This document shows, piece after piece, positions 37,449 through 48,387 of a stretch of 64,000 nucleotides of DNA. This DNA comes from Ornithinimicrobium cerasi (GTDB taxonomy: Bacteria; Actinomycetota; Actinomycetes; Actinomycetales; Dermatophilaceae): positions 124,001 to 188,000 of the forward strand of contig NZ_QZMN01000004.1 in NCBI RefSeq assembly GCF_003702705.1, written 5' to 3'. A program made the position numbers and the translations under genes. Every line of letters begins with the position of its first letter. The first letter of the stretch is position 1. The notes below the pieces were generated by a model. It did no database searches. It was not told where the DNA came from and was given only the letters and a program-made list of their open reading frames with translations.

Positions 37449-38138
37449 ATGCGTATCTCCCGCACACTGCTCGCTCTGTCGATGACCTCCGTGCTCGCCC
37501 TGACCGCCTGCGGCGGCGAGGCGGAGGAGGTGGCGGCCGAGCCCACCACGGCGGCCGAGACCTCCGAGGCGGAGGCCGCCGAGGGGACGTCCGAGGACAT
37601 GGACGACATGGACACGGCCACCGAGGACGCCATGGGTGACCCGGCCGCCAACCTGGTCGGGGCCGGGTGCGCCGACTACGCCGAGGCCGTGCCGGACGGT
37701 GCCGGATCGGTGGCCGGGATGGCGCAGGACCCGGTCGCCGTGGCCGCGAGCAACAACCCGCTGCTGACCACCCTGGTCGCCGCGGTCTCCGGTCAGGTCA
37801 ACCCGGACGTCGACCTCGTCGACACCCTCAACGGTGACGAGTTCACCGTGTTCGCCCCGGTCGACGACGCCTTCGCGCAGATCGACGCGGAGACGATGGG
37901 CACCCTGGAGGAGGACGCGGACCTGCTGAGCTCGATCCTGACCTACCACGTGGTCCCCGGCCAGCTCACCCCCGAGCAGGTCGTCGGCGAGCAGACCACC
38001 GTCCAGGGCGGCACCGTCGAGGTCGCCGGCTCGGGCGACGAGCTCACCGTCAACGGCGCGACCGTCATCTGCGGCGGCGTCCAGACCGCCAACGCCACCG
38101 TCTACCTCATCGACGAGGTGCTCATGCCGCAGGGCTGA
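37449..38138 (+). CDS. Fasciclin (FAS1)-domain lipoprotein
   Basis: A 229-residue secreted lipoprotein. The signal peptide ends with the lipobox LALTAC (Cys21). A 50-residue acidic, low-complexity linker (Glu/Ala/Thr/Asp/Met) follows, then one FAS1 domain: [36 protein letters not shown] and [15 protein letters not shown]1 domains mediate adhesion or partner binding; mycobacterial MPT70/MPT83 are of this type. It starts 32 bases after the molybdoenzyme gene with AAAAGGA upstream, so it may be co-transcribed. A hairpin terminator follows the stop. Confidence 0.9.
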   Translation: MRISRTLLALSMTSVLALTACGGEAEEVAAEPTTAAETSEAEAAEGTSEDMDDMDTATEDAMGDPAANLVGAGCADYAEAVPDGAGSVAGMAQDPVAVAASNNPLLTTLVAAVSGQVNPDVDLVDTLNGDEFTVFAPVDDAFAQIDAETMGTLEEDADLLSSILTYHVVPGQLTPEQVVGEQTTVQGGTVEVAGSGDELTVNGATVICGGVQTANATVYLIDEVLMPQG

Positions 38139-38165
38139 TCACGCCCGTGACGCGCAACCCTGCGT

Positions 38166-38209
38166 GGACCGCCCACCCCTCGCGTGCTCCCGGGAGTGGT
38201 GGGCGGTCC
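38166..38209 (+). terminator. Hairpin terminator after the fasciclin gene
   Basis: A perfect 12-bp stem GGACCGCCCACC (38166-38177) / GGTGGGCGGTCC (38198-38209) with a 20-nt loop. It lies in the gap before lepA. Confidence 0.6.
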
Positions 38210-38290
38210 TGCGTCCGGATGCCGGTGGCGTCCGCCGACCGTGGGACACTGGGGAGGTTCTCCGTCCTGCTCGTACAGACCCGACCCGAG

Positions 38291-40218
<1,928 letters not shown>

Positions 40219-40222
<4 letters not shown>

Positions 40223-40971
40223 CGGCCGGCCACCACGCGCTCGGCAACCCCCTCGTCGGCCCCCGCCCCCAGGCGCGGACCCGGTCCTTCACCCGTCGCG
40301 GCGGGCGGATGCCGCGCACGCACCAGCGCGCCTGGGACCGCCACGCCGACGACGTCCTCCTCGAGGTGCCCCGCGTGCACGGGGACAGGTCCACGGTGGT
40401 GGACACGGCATACCGCCTCGACGTGGGAGCCGTCTTCGGTCGCCGCGCGCCACTCGTCGTGGAGGTGGGCTCCGGCTCGGGCGACGCGCTGGTGGCGGGT
40501 GCGGCCGCCCGGCCGGACTGGGACTTCCTGGCGTTCGAGGTGTGGCGCCCGGGCATCGGGCACGCCCTGGCCAAGCTGTCGCAGGCCGGTGACGGGCAGC
40601 TGCCCGCGAACGTGCGCGTGGTCGAGGCCGACGCGTCCCTGGCGCTGCGCACCATGCTCCCCCCGGGGTCGGTGCACGAGGTCTGGACGTTCTTCCCCGA
40701 CCCGTGGCCCAAGGCGCGGCACCACAAGCGGCGGATCGTGACCGCGGGCTTCGCCGACACCGTGCTGCGGCTGCTCGCCCCCGACGGGGTGTGGCGGCTG
40801 GCCACCGACGCGGAGGACTACGCGCTCGCCATGCGGGGCCTGCTCGACCCGCACCCCGGGCTGCGGCTGGCCTCCGCGGACCGCGCCCCGCTGCGCCCGG
40901 TGACGCGTTTCGAGCGGCGCGGCGTGGAGGCCGGGCGCGCGATCCACGACCTGGCCTACGTGCGGGCATAG
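40219..40971 (+). CDS. trmB: tRNA (guanine-N7-)-methyltransferase
   Basis: A 250-residue SAM-dependent enzyme that makes m7G46 in t[19 protein letters not shown] near residue 87 is the SAM-binding loop, and the family-specific [14 protein letters not shown] is near residue 159. The GTG at 40219 overlaps the lepA stop (GTGA) and is chosen because the conserved N-terminal [12 protein letters not shown] precedes the first internal ATG at 40309. Co-transcription with lepA is likely. Confidence 0.92.
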
Positions 40972-41021
40972 GCAGGACGCCCGTCCCGGGGTGCGTGGCC
41001 GTGCCGTCCGGTCGCCGAGCC

Positions 41022-41912
41022 TCAGTCGCCGACCGTGTCCCGCGCGCGCTTGACCAGGCGCGGGTCGGGGCGCAGGACGACGTCGTGGTCCTTGCCGTCG
41101 TACTCGAACCGGCTGAGGAAGTGACGCATCGCGTTGATCCGCGCCCGCTTCTTGTCGTTGCTCTTGATCGTGGTCCACGGCGCCCAGTCGCTGTCCGTGC
41201 GGCGGAACATCTCCTCCTTGGCCGCCCCGTAGTCCTCCCAGCGGTCCAGCGACTCCAGGTCCATCGGCGAGAGCTTCCACTGCCGCACCGGGTCGAGCTG
41301 GCGGATGGCGAACCTCGTCCGCTGCTCGGTCTGCGTGACCGAGAACCAGAACTTGGTGATCGAGACGCCGTCGTCGACGAGCATCTTCTCGAACAGCGGA
41401 GCCTGCTCCATGAACAGCTCGTACTCCGCGTCGGAGCAGAACCCCATGACGCGCTCCACCCCGGCCCGGTTGTACCAGCTGCGGTCCAGGAGCACGATCT
41501 CCCCGGAGGTGGGCAGGTGCTGGACGTAGCGCTGGAAGTACCACTGCCCGGCCTCGACCTCGGTGGGGCGGTTCAGCGCCACCACCCGCGCGCCCCGGGG
41601 GTTGAGGTGTTCGGTGAACCGCTTGATCGAGCCACCCTTGCCGGCGGCGTCGCGCCCCTCGAAGACCATGAGGTGGCGCGTCCCGTTGTCCTTGGCCCAG
41701 TACTGGAACTTCAGCAGCTCCACCTGCAGCAGCCACTTCTCGACCTCGTAGTAGTCCCGGGTCATCCGCTCGGCGTAGGGGTAGTCCTCGCGCCAGGTGT
41801 CGACCGCCCGCCCCTCGGGCGTGATGAGGTCGGGGTCGGACCCCTGGTCGTCCCGGACCGTGTACCCCTCGGTCCGGAGGTGGTCGATGTATTCGCGGAG
41901 GCGCTGCTGCAC
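41022..41912 (-). CDS. ppk2: Polyphosphate kinase 2
   Basis: A 296-residue PPK2 enzyme, which transfers phosphate between polyphosphate and nucleoside di- or triphosphates. Walker A GRDAAGKGG is near residues 86-94, the lid/Walker B region DRSWYNRAG near 142, and TKFWFSVTQTEQ RTRF-type segment near 190. Single-domain length indicates class I or III; which nucleotide is used cannot be told. The GTG at 41912 is chosen since all other in-frame starts would run into the divergent hemW gene. It is a single-gene unit. Confidence 0.9.
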   Translation of the reverse strand: MQQRLREYIDHLRTEGYTVRDDQGSDPDLITPEGRAVDTWREDYPYAERMTRDYYEVEKWLLQVELLKFQYWAKDNGTRHLMVFEGRDAAGKGGSIKRFTEHLNPRGARVVALNRPTEVEAGQWYFQRYVQHLPTSGEIVLLDRSWYNRAGVERVMGFCSDAEYELFMEQAPLFEKMLVDDGVSITKFWFSVTQTEQRTRFAIRQLDPVRQWKLSPMDLESLDRWEDYGAAKEEMFRRTDSDWAPWTTIKSNDKKRARINAMRHFLSRFEYDGKDHDVVLRPDPRLVKRARDTVGD

Positions 41913-41989
41913 GCGGTCGACAGTATCGCGCCGGTGGAGACGGCCGGCGGACGAGATGGGACTGCGGCGCGGGGTGGGAGACTGGCGGT

Positions 41990-43237
41990 ATGCCGTCCGC
42001 GTTCCCTCCCGGAGACCCCGCCCCGGCCGACGGCTCGCTCCCCGCGTCCGCGCTCTCCGGTATGCCGTCACGCACCTTCTCGGTGTACGTGCACGTGCCT
42101 TTCTGCCGGGTGCGGTGCGGCTACTGCGACTTCAACACCTACACCCTGCCCGAGCTGGGGGAGGGAGCACCGGCGGTCGGCGCGGTGCCCGGTCTCATGG
42201 GCGCCTTCTTCGAGGCGGCGCAGGCCGAGCTGCGGCTCGCCGGCGGGGTGCTCTCGGAGGGGGCGCCCCCGGCGGCCGGCACCGTGTTCTTCGGGGGCGG
42301 GACCCCGACCATGCTCCCGCCCGAGGTGCTGGGGGAGCTGCTCGACGGCATACGCGGGCAGTGGGGACTGCGGCCGGACGCGGAGGTGACGACCGAGGCC
42401 AACCCCGACACGATCACCCCGCAGGTGGCGGAGTCCCTCGCGGCGCAGGGCTTCACGCGGGTGAGTCTGGGGATGCAGTCGGCGGTCCCGCACGTCCTGC
42501 GCACCCTCGACCGCACCCACGACCCCGCGAACGTGGCGCAGGCCGTGGGTGCGCTGCGCGCGGCCGGGCTGCAGGTGAGCCTCGACCTCATCTACGGCAC
42601 GCCCGGGGAGTCGCTGCCGGACTGGCGCCGAAGCCTCGACGCGGTCGCGGAGCTGGCGCCGGACCACGTCTCCGCCTACGCCCTCGTCGTCGAGGAGGGC
42701 ACCCGGATGGCCGCGCAGGTGCGGCGGGGGGAGCTGCCGGCGCCGCAGGACGACGACGAGGCGGACAAGTACGAGCTCGCCGACGAGGTGCTCGCGAGCC
42801 TCGGCTACGCGTGGTACGAGATCTCCAACTGGGCCCGGGACCCCGGCGCCGCGTGCCGCCACAACCTGGCCTACTGGCGCGGCGGGGACTGGTGGGGGAT
42901 CGGCCCCGGGGCGCACAGCCACGTCGGTGGCGTGCGCTGGTGGAACGTCCGGCACCCGCGGGCCTACGCCGACCGGCTGGCCGGGGGTGCGAGCCCGGCG
43001 CACGCGCGGGAGAGCCTCGACGACGGTCAGCGGCACGACGAGCTCGTGCTCCTGGGGTCCCGGCTGGCGGAGGGCCTGGCCCTGGACGTCCTGACCGGTC
43101 CGGGGCGCCGGGCCGTGGCCGGGCTGATCGCGGAGGGGCTGGTCGACGGCACGCAGGCGGTCCGGGGACGGGTCGTGCTCACCCTGCGCGGACGGCTGCT
43201 GGCGGACACGGTCGTCCACCGCCTCCTCGCGGCCTGA
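41990..43237 (+). CDS. hemW: Radical SAM heme chaperone HemW
   Basis: A 415-residue radical SAM protein related to HemN. The cluster cysteines are 39, 43 and 46 in FCRVRCGYCDF, and the VFFGGGTPTMLPPEVL segment is conserved. HemW binds heme and helps insert it into respiratory enzymes; it lacks HemN oxidase activity in characterised cases. A second in-frame ATG (42062) also follows GGT and would still keep the core domain. Its usual actinobacterial neighbours, lepA upstream and hrcA-dnaJ downstream, are both present but separated by other genes. Confidence 0.92.
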   Translation: MPSAFPPGDPAPADGSLPASALSGMPSRTFSVYVHVPFCRVRCGYCDFNTYTLPELGEGAPAVGAVPGLMGAFFEAAQAELRLAGGVLSEGAPPAAGTVFFGGGTPTMLPPEVLGELLDGIRGQWGLRPDAEVTTEANPDTITPQVAESLAAQGFTRVSLGMQSAVPHVLRTLDRTHDPANVAQAVGALRAAGLQVSLDLIYGTPGESLPDWRRSLDAVAELAPDHVSAYALVVEEGTRMAAQVRRGELPAPQDDDEADKYELADEVLASLGYAWYEISNWARDPGAACRHNLAYWRGGDWWGIGPGAHSHVGGVRWWNVRHPRAYADRLAGGASPAHARESLDDGQRHDELVLLGSRLAEGLALDVLTGPGRRAVAGLIAEGLVDGTQAVRGRVVLTLRGRLLADTVVHRLLAA

Positions 43238-43692
43238 GCGGCCGCCGCGCGGGCCACGACGCCCGCCCGGTCCGCAGTCGGACGACACGCCACGGTGCTG
43301 ACGCGTCCCGACGTCCCGGCGCGGTAGAACGGGCTGAGTGCCTGCCGGGTATGAGCCGGCAGGCGCTGACGCGTCCCGGACAGAGGTGTGGCCCGTCCCG
43401 CGAAGTATGAGTTCGCGGGTCGGGCCACACGACCAGTCGTGATGCCGCTGGACGGCCGCACAGGTGCCGGAGGCTCGAACCCGGCATCAACGGGCGGTTC
43501 CCGGATCCACGGCGCGGACGTCATGGGCGGTTCATCGAATCCTCGACAAGTCTTGCGACCCGTCTCCACGAGGGAGGCGTACCGACCGTTCTACTCCTGT
43601 GCCGGGCCCCGCGCAAGAGGCCTGGCAGAAAAACTGCGACGGCCAGGCGTGTCGCGCTTGACTCACCGGGCCGTCAGGGTCGTGATGGGATC
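43238..43692. other. 455-bp gene-free spacer with hairpin repeats
   Basis: No convincing gene on either strand. The first 190 bases hold two repeat units with hairpins (listed separately). The remaining part is less GC-rich (43530-43610), contains two copies of GGGCGGTTC (43492-43500 and 43525-43533) and a GCCTGGC/GCCAGGC inverted repeat (43620-43626 with 43642-43648) enclosing AGAAAAAC. It lies between convergent hemW and DUF4870 genes, so some of these hairpins may act as terminators. Confidence 0.6.
43297..43430. repeat. Two tandem units: GCTGACGCGTCCCG plus a hairpin with GTATGAG loop
   Basis: The 14-mer GCTGACGCGTCCCG occurs at 43297-43310 and 43365-43378. Each copy is followed by a hairpin whose 7-nt loop is GTATGAG: unit 1 has a 9-bp stem (43340-43348 with 43356-43364); unit 2 has an 18-bp stem with a single T/T mismatch (43386-43404 with 43412-43430). 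The stems differ in sequence but the loops are identical, which points to selection on the folded form. Confidence 0.8.
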
Positions 43693-44244
43693 TCAGCTGA
43701 GGATGCGGATCTGCCAGGGGTAGGTGTAGACCTCGCCGTTGCTGGCCTTCATCGCGCCCTTGATGTGCATCCAGAGCTGCACGACGAAGAGCACGATCCA
43801 GATCGGGATGGCCCAGATGAGGCCGATGCCGAGGGTGATGATCACGCTGATCCAGGTCACCACCGAGGCGATCGTCATCATGATGTTGAAGTTGAAGGCG
43901 CCGGCCGCCGCGGTGCGCACCGCCGGGCTGCGGTCCTTGTAGAACAGCCACACGAGCAGCGGGCCGAGGAAGGGCAGCCACGCCCCGGAGACGAGGAAGG
44001 ACACCGGTGCGGACAGGTGCGCGATCAGCATCATCGTGCGCTCCTCCCCACCAGCACCTCCGGCGCCGGAGCCCTGCGGGCCACCGGGCTGGTAGCCGCC
44101 GGCGGGCCATCCCTGGCCGGGGGCGCCCTGGGGGGAGGCGCCCTGGTAGCCGCCCTGCAGGGGGCCGGGGGGCGGGGGTACGGCCCCCGGACGCTGCGGG
44201 TCGGTGCTGTCGTAGGGCCGGTCGTCGTGGCCGGGCTGGGTCAT
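43693..44244 (-). CDS. DUF4870-domain membrane protein
   Basis: A 183-residue protein. The first 70 residues are Pro/Gly/Gln-rich and disordered; the rest has three to four hydrophobic helices with LIAHLSAPVSFLVSGAWLPF, VRTAAAGAFNFNIMMTIASV and IKGAMKASNGEVYTYPW, the pattern of DUF4870 (Tic20-like) proteins. Function is unknown. It follows the DUF3097 gene after about 18 bases on the same strand and is probably co-transcribed with it. This pair commonly sits between hemW and hrcA in actinobacteria. Confidence 0.82.
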   Translation of the reverse strand: MTQPGHDDRPYDSTDPQRPGAVPPPPGPLQGGYQGASPQGAPGQGWPAGGYQPGGPQGSGAGGAGGEERTMMLIAHLSAPVSFLVSGAWLPFLGPLLVWLFYKDRSPAVRTAAAGAFNFNIMMTIASVVTWISVIITLGIGLIWAIPIWIVLFVVQLWMHIKGAMKASNGEVYTYPWQIRILS

Positions 44245-44263
44245 GGTGGGTCCCTCCTGCTGG

Positions 44264-45127
44264 TCATGGAACGGTGACGAAGTCGATCAGCTCTTCGACG
44301 CTGGCGAGCAGCGTGGGTTCCAGGTCACTGTAGGAACGCACGGAGGCCAGGATCTTCTTCCATCCCAGGGCCACGTCGGTCTGGGTGCGGTGCGGCCACC
44401 CCAGCTCCTGCAGCACACCGTGCTTCCAGGAGCGACCCCGCTCGATGACCGGCCACGCCTCGACCCCGAGGCGCGCCGGCTTCACCGACTGCCAGACGTC
44501 CACGTACGGGTGACCCAGGATCCGCACGTGCGGGCTCACCCGACGCGCCTCGTCGACGATGCGCGTCTCCTTGGTCCCCGGGACCAGGTGGTCCACGAGG
44601 ATGCCGAGCCGCCGCTGCGGGGTCGGCCCGAACCCGCGGATGAGCTCGCTCACGTCGTCCACGCCGTCCAGCATCTCGACCACGACCCCCTCGACGCGCA
44701 GGTCGTCCCCCCACACCTTCTCCACGAGCTCCGCGTCGTGCTTGCCCTCGACCCAGATCCGGGATCCGCTCGCGACCCGTGCCGGCTGCCCCGCGACCCG
44801 CACGGAACCGCTCGCCGTCCTCGCCGCGGCCTGCTGCGCGGCCTGCACCTGCGCGCGCCGCTCCGCCGTGGGTACGGTGAGGTTCACCGGTCGCCCGTCG
44901 AGGTGGAACCCGGGACCGAGGGGGAACCCCCTGACCCTGCCGCGGCGGTCCTCGAGGTGGACCACGTGCATGCCCCCGGCCTTCTCCACGCGCACCACGG
45001 CGCCGACCCAGCCGGTCCCGACGTCCTCGACGACGGTGCCGGGCACCGCCTCGACGTCCGTCGCCCGCCCGCGCCGGGGCGCCCGCCAGTCGCCGTCCAG
45101 CACGTCTGTCCCATACCTGTCACCCAC
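44264..45127 (-). CDS. DUF3097 protein, possibly TOPRIM-like
   Basis: A 287-residue actinobacterial protein of unknown function. The start RYGTDVLDGDWRAPRRG is typical of DUF3097. The middle part reads RIWVEGKHDAELVEKVWG, then EMLDGVDDVSELI, then LGILVDHLVPGTKETRI: an acidic E...DGxDD...DH layout that resembles TOPRIM domains of RNase M5 and DnaG. That is my inference from the motif order. The GTG at 45127 gives the normal N-terminus for the family. Operon with the DUF4870 gene. Confidence 0.78.
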   Translation of the reverse strand: MGDRYGTDVLDGDWRAPRRGRATDVEAVPGTVVEDVGTGWVGAVVRVEKAGGMHVVHLEDRRGRVRGFPLGPGFHLDGRPVNLTVPTAERRAQVQAAQQAAARTASGSVRVAGQPARVASGSRIWVEGKHDAELVEKVWGDDLRVEGVVVEMLDGVDDVSELIRGFGPTPQRRLGILVDHLVPGTKETRIVDEARRVSPHVRILGHPYVDVWQSVKPARLGVEAWPVIERGRSWKHGVLQELGWPHRTQTDVALGWKKILASVRSYSDLEPTLLASVEELIDFVTVP

Positions 45128-45252
45128 GGTCGTCGAGGGTATGCCGCGGGGCGGCTGGGACGGGTGAGGCTCGCGGGGCGGCCGCGCGATCCTCCCCCGT
45201 GACGGGCCGGAACGGCCTCGTCGTCGAGCGCTGCCCCTGGCTCTGAGGGCAC

Positions 45253-45383
45253 GCAGATGAATCCACGTCGAGCAACGTCGACGATGCCAGCCCCGGTGGA
45301 TTCCGCTGCACCTCACGCACCGTGCAGCGAGATCCCCTGCATGCATCCCCGACGGCGGCCTCACCGGTGGATTCCGCTGCACC
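45253..45383. repeat. Cluster of four copies of a GCAGCGGAATCCACC-type element
   Basis: The 20-mer CCGGTGGATTCCGCTGCACC occurs twice without mismatch (45293-45312 and 45364-45383). Related copies in the opposite orientation are GCAGATGAATCCACG (45253-45267) and GTGCAGCGAGATCCC (45322-45336). The orientation alternates along the array. It begins one base beyond the stop codon of the DUF559-like remnant. Confidence 0.75.
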
Positions 45384-45384
45384 C

Positions 45385-45745
45385 TCATCCCACACGGGAC
45401 CTGGCCTGCGCCCGGGCGATGGCCGCGAGGATCTTCTGCCTGACCAGCCGCGGGTGGGCGAGGTCGGACCAGGTCAGCCGTACCACCTCCTACCCAAGGT
45501 CCCGGATCTGATCCTCCCTGCGCTTCTCGGCGAGCAGGTCGGCCGGGCCCGTGTACTTCGTCGTGGCGTCGAACTCCACGATCACATCGTGGTCCGCCAA
45601 CGTGAGATCGACGACACCGTAGAGGGTCGCGCCGTCCCTTACCTCGAACTGCGGCACAGCCTGACCGAAGCCCAGGAGGTGCAGCAGCCAGCGCGACCGG
45701 CTCTCGCCCACCGACTGGCTTCGCGGGCCGGCGCGCCCCGCGGGA
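45385..45745 (-). pseudogene. Broken DUF559-type endonuclease-domain gene (C-terminal fragment with in-frame TAG)
   Basis: Reverse-strand reading gives a 120-codon fragment: ESRSRWLLHLLGFGQ, FEVRDGATLYGVVDLTLAD, VIVEFDATTKYTGP, LLAEKRREDQIRDLG, then a TAG (45490-45492), then EVVRLTWSDLAHPRLVRQKI and a natural stop at 45385. The order E-x-D, VEFD, EKRRED, LG-x-EVVRLTW is that of the PD-(D/E)xK-like DUF559 domain found at the C-terminus of AbiEi-like proteins in actinobacteria. The usual residue at the TAG position is an aromatic one (LGYEVVR/LGWxVVR). The N-terminal half is absent: the fragment begins directly at the fumC stop. It is therefore a decayed remnant. Confidence 0.75.
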
Positions 45746-45746
45746 T

Positions 45747-47153
<1,407 letters not shown>

Positions 47154-47194
47154 GGCGCCATCGTAGGGGCGCCGTCCCGGGGCGGCGGAGCGGC

Positions 47195-47226
47195 TAGAAT
47201 TGGCACTCAGGCTGAGGGAGTGCCAG
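47195..47226 (+). promoter_or_regulatory. hrcA promoter -10 (TAGAAT) with overlapping CIRCE operator
   Basis: CIRCE is TTGGCACTC-N9-GAGTGCCAG (47200-47208 and 47218-47226), a close match to TTAGCACTC-N9-GAGTGCTAA. The -10 TAGAAT (47195-47200) touches its left arm, so HrcA would block its own promoter. Confidence 0.88.
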
Positions 47227-47280
47227 CGGTCGTCCGCCGGACCGCCGCCCCGGCCGGCCGACGTGCGTGAGGAGGGACCG

Positions 47281-48300
47281 ATGAGCGAGGAACGACGTCT
47301 CGAGGTGCTGCGCGCCATCGTCCAGGACTACGTGCGCACCTCCGAGCCCGTGGGCTCCAAGGCCCTCCTCGACCGCCACCAGCTCGGGGTCTCGGCCGCC
47401 ACCGTCCGCAACGACATGGCCGTGCTCGAGGAGGAGGGACTGATCACCGCCCCGCACACCAGCGCCGGCCGGGTGCCGACCGACGCGGGCTACCGCCTCT
47501 TCGTGGACCGGCTCTCCGCCGTGAAACCGCTGACCCGCGCCGAGCGGACCGCCATCGAGCGCTTCCTGCACGGTGCCGTCGACCTCGACGACGTCGTGGG
47601 CAGGACGACCCGGCTGCTCTCCAGCCTCACCCAGCAGGTCGCCGTCGTGCAGTACCCCAGCCTCACCCGCTCCACCGTGCGGCACGTCGAGCTCGTGCCG
47701 GTCGGTGGCACCCGTCTCATGGTCGTGCTCATCGCCAACACCGGGCGCGTCGAGCAGCGGGTCGTCGACGTCGGCCGGGACCTCTCGCACGACGAGGGCG
47801 CGGTCGGCGACCTGAGGGCCCGCATCAACGCGGCCGCCGTGAGCCACCCGCTGACGGCGGTGCCGACCCGGCTCGCCGACGTGCTGGACGCCGTCGTGGA
47901 GGAGGACCGGGTCGTCGCCGAGGCGGTGGCCCAGGCCCTCGCCGACGTGGCCGCGGAGGACACCGAGGAGCGGGTCGTGCTGGCGGGGACCGCCAACCTC
48001 GCCCGCGTCGGCAGCGACTTCCCGACCTCGCTCTCCTCGGTGCTGGACGCGCTCGAGGAGCACGTCGTGCTGCTGCGCCTCATGGGCAGCATGTCCGCGC
48101 TGGCCGACGAGGACCGGGTCGCCGTGTCCATCGGCCACGAGAACCCCTACGCCCCGCTGCGGACCACCTCCGTCGTCGCGACGCGATACGGCGTGTCCGG
48201 CGGGCTGGGCGTGGTCGGGCCGACCCGCATGGACTACCCGCAGGCGATGGCCGCGGTGCGGGCCGTCGCCCACTACGTGGCCGAGATCCTCGACGGGTGA
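47281..48300 (+). CDS. hrcA: Heat-inducible transcription repressor HrcA
   Basis: A 339-residue repressor of heat-shock genes that binds CIRCE and whose activity depends on GroE in characterised species. The winged-helix N-terminus reads [20 protein letters not shown] and [19 protein letters not shown], then [10 protein letters not shown]-like [23 protein letters not shown] lies seven bases before the ATG. A CIRCE operator is present upstream, so it is autoregulated. The next gene is dnaJ, probably in the same transcript. Confidence 0.96.
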   Translation: MSEERRLEVLRAIVQDYVRTSEPVGSKALLDRHQLGVSAATVRNDMAVLEEEGLITAPHTSAGRVPTDAGYRLFVDRLSAVKPLTRAERTAIERFLHGAVDLDDVVGRTTRLLSSLTQQVAVVQYPSLTRSTVRHVELVPVGGTRLMVVLIANTGRVEQRVVDVGRDLSHDEGAVGDLRARINAAAVSHPLTAVPTRLADVLDAVVEEDRVVAEAVAQALADVAAEDTEERVVLAGTANLARVGSDFPTSLSSVLDALEEHVVLLRLMGSMSALADEDRVAVSIGHENPYAPLRTTSVVATRYGVSGGLGVVGPTRMDYPQAMAAVRAVAHYVAEILDG

Positions 48301-48387
48301 GCGAGGTCACAGGCCGCCGCGCGGCATACCCGCCCGATCTCCTTCGTTGACCCACCAGCCCCCACGACCCAAGGACGTCCTGAACTC

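Noticed and set aside
43297-43430. Repeat units as a CRISPR array
   Set aside because: Only two units, stems differ in sequence, no regular repeat-spacer pattern and no cas genes.
43460-43545. tRNA-like T-arm sequences (GGCTCGAACCC, GGTTCATCGAATCC) as a tRNA gene or attachment site
   Set aside because: No matching acceptor, D or anticodon stems, and no integrase nearby; similarity is limited to a few bases.
43388-43723. Short open frames in the hemW-DUF4870 spacer
   Set aside because: They run through the hairpin repeats, show no family motif and lack G/C third-position bias typical of genes here.
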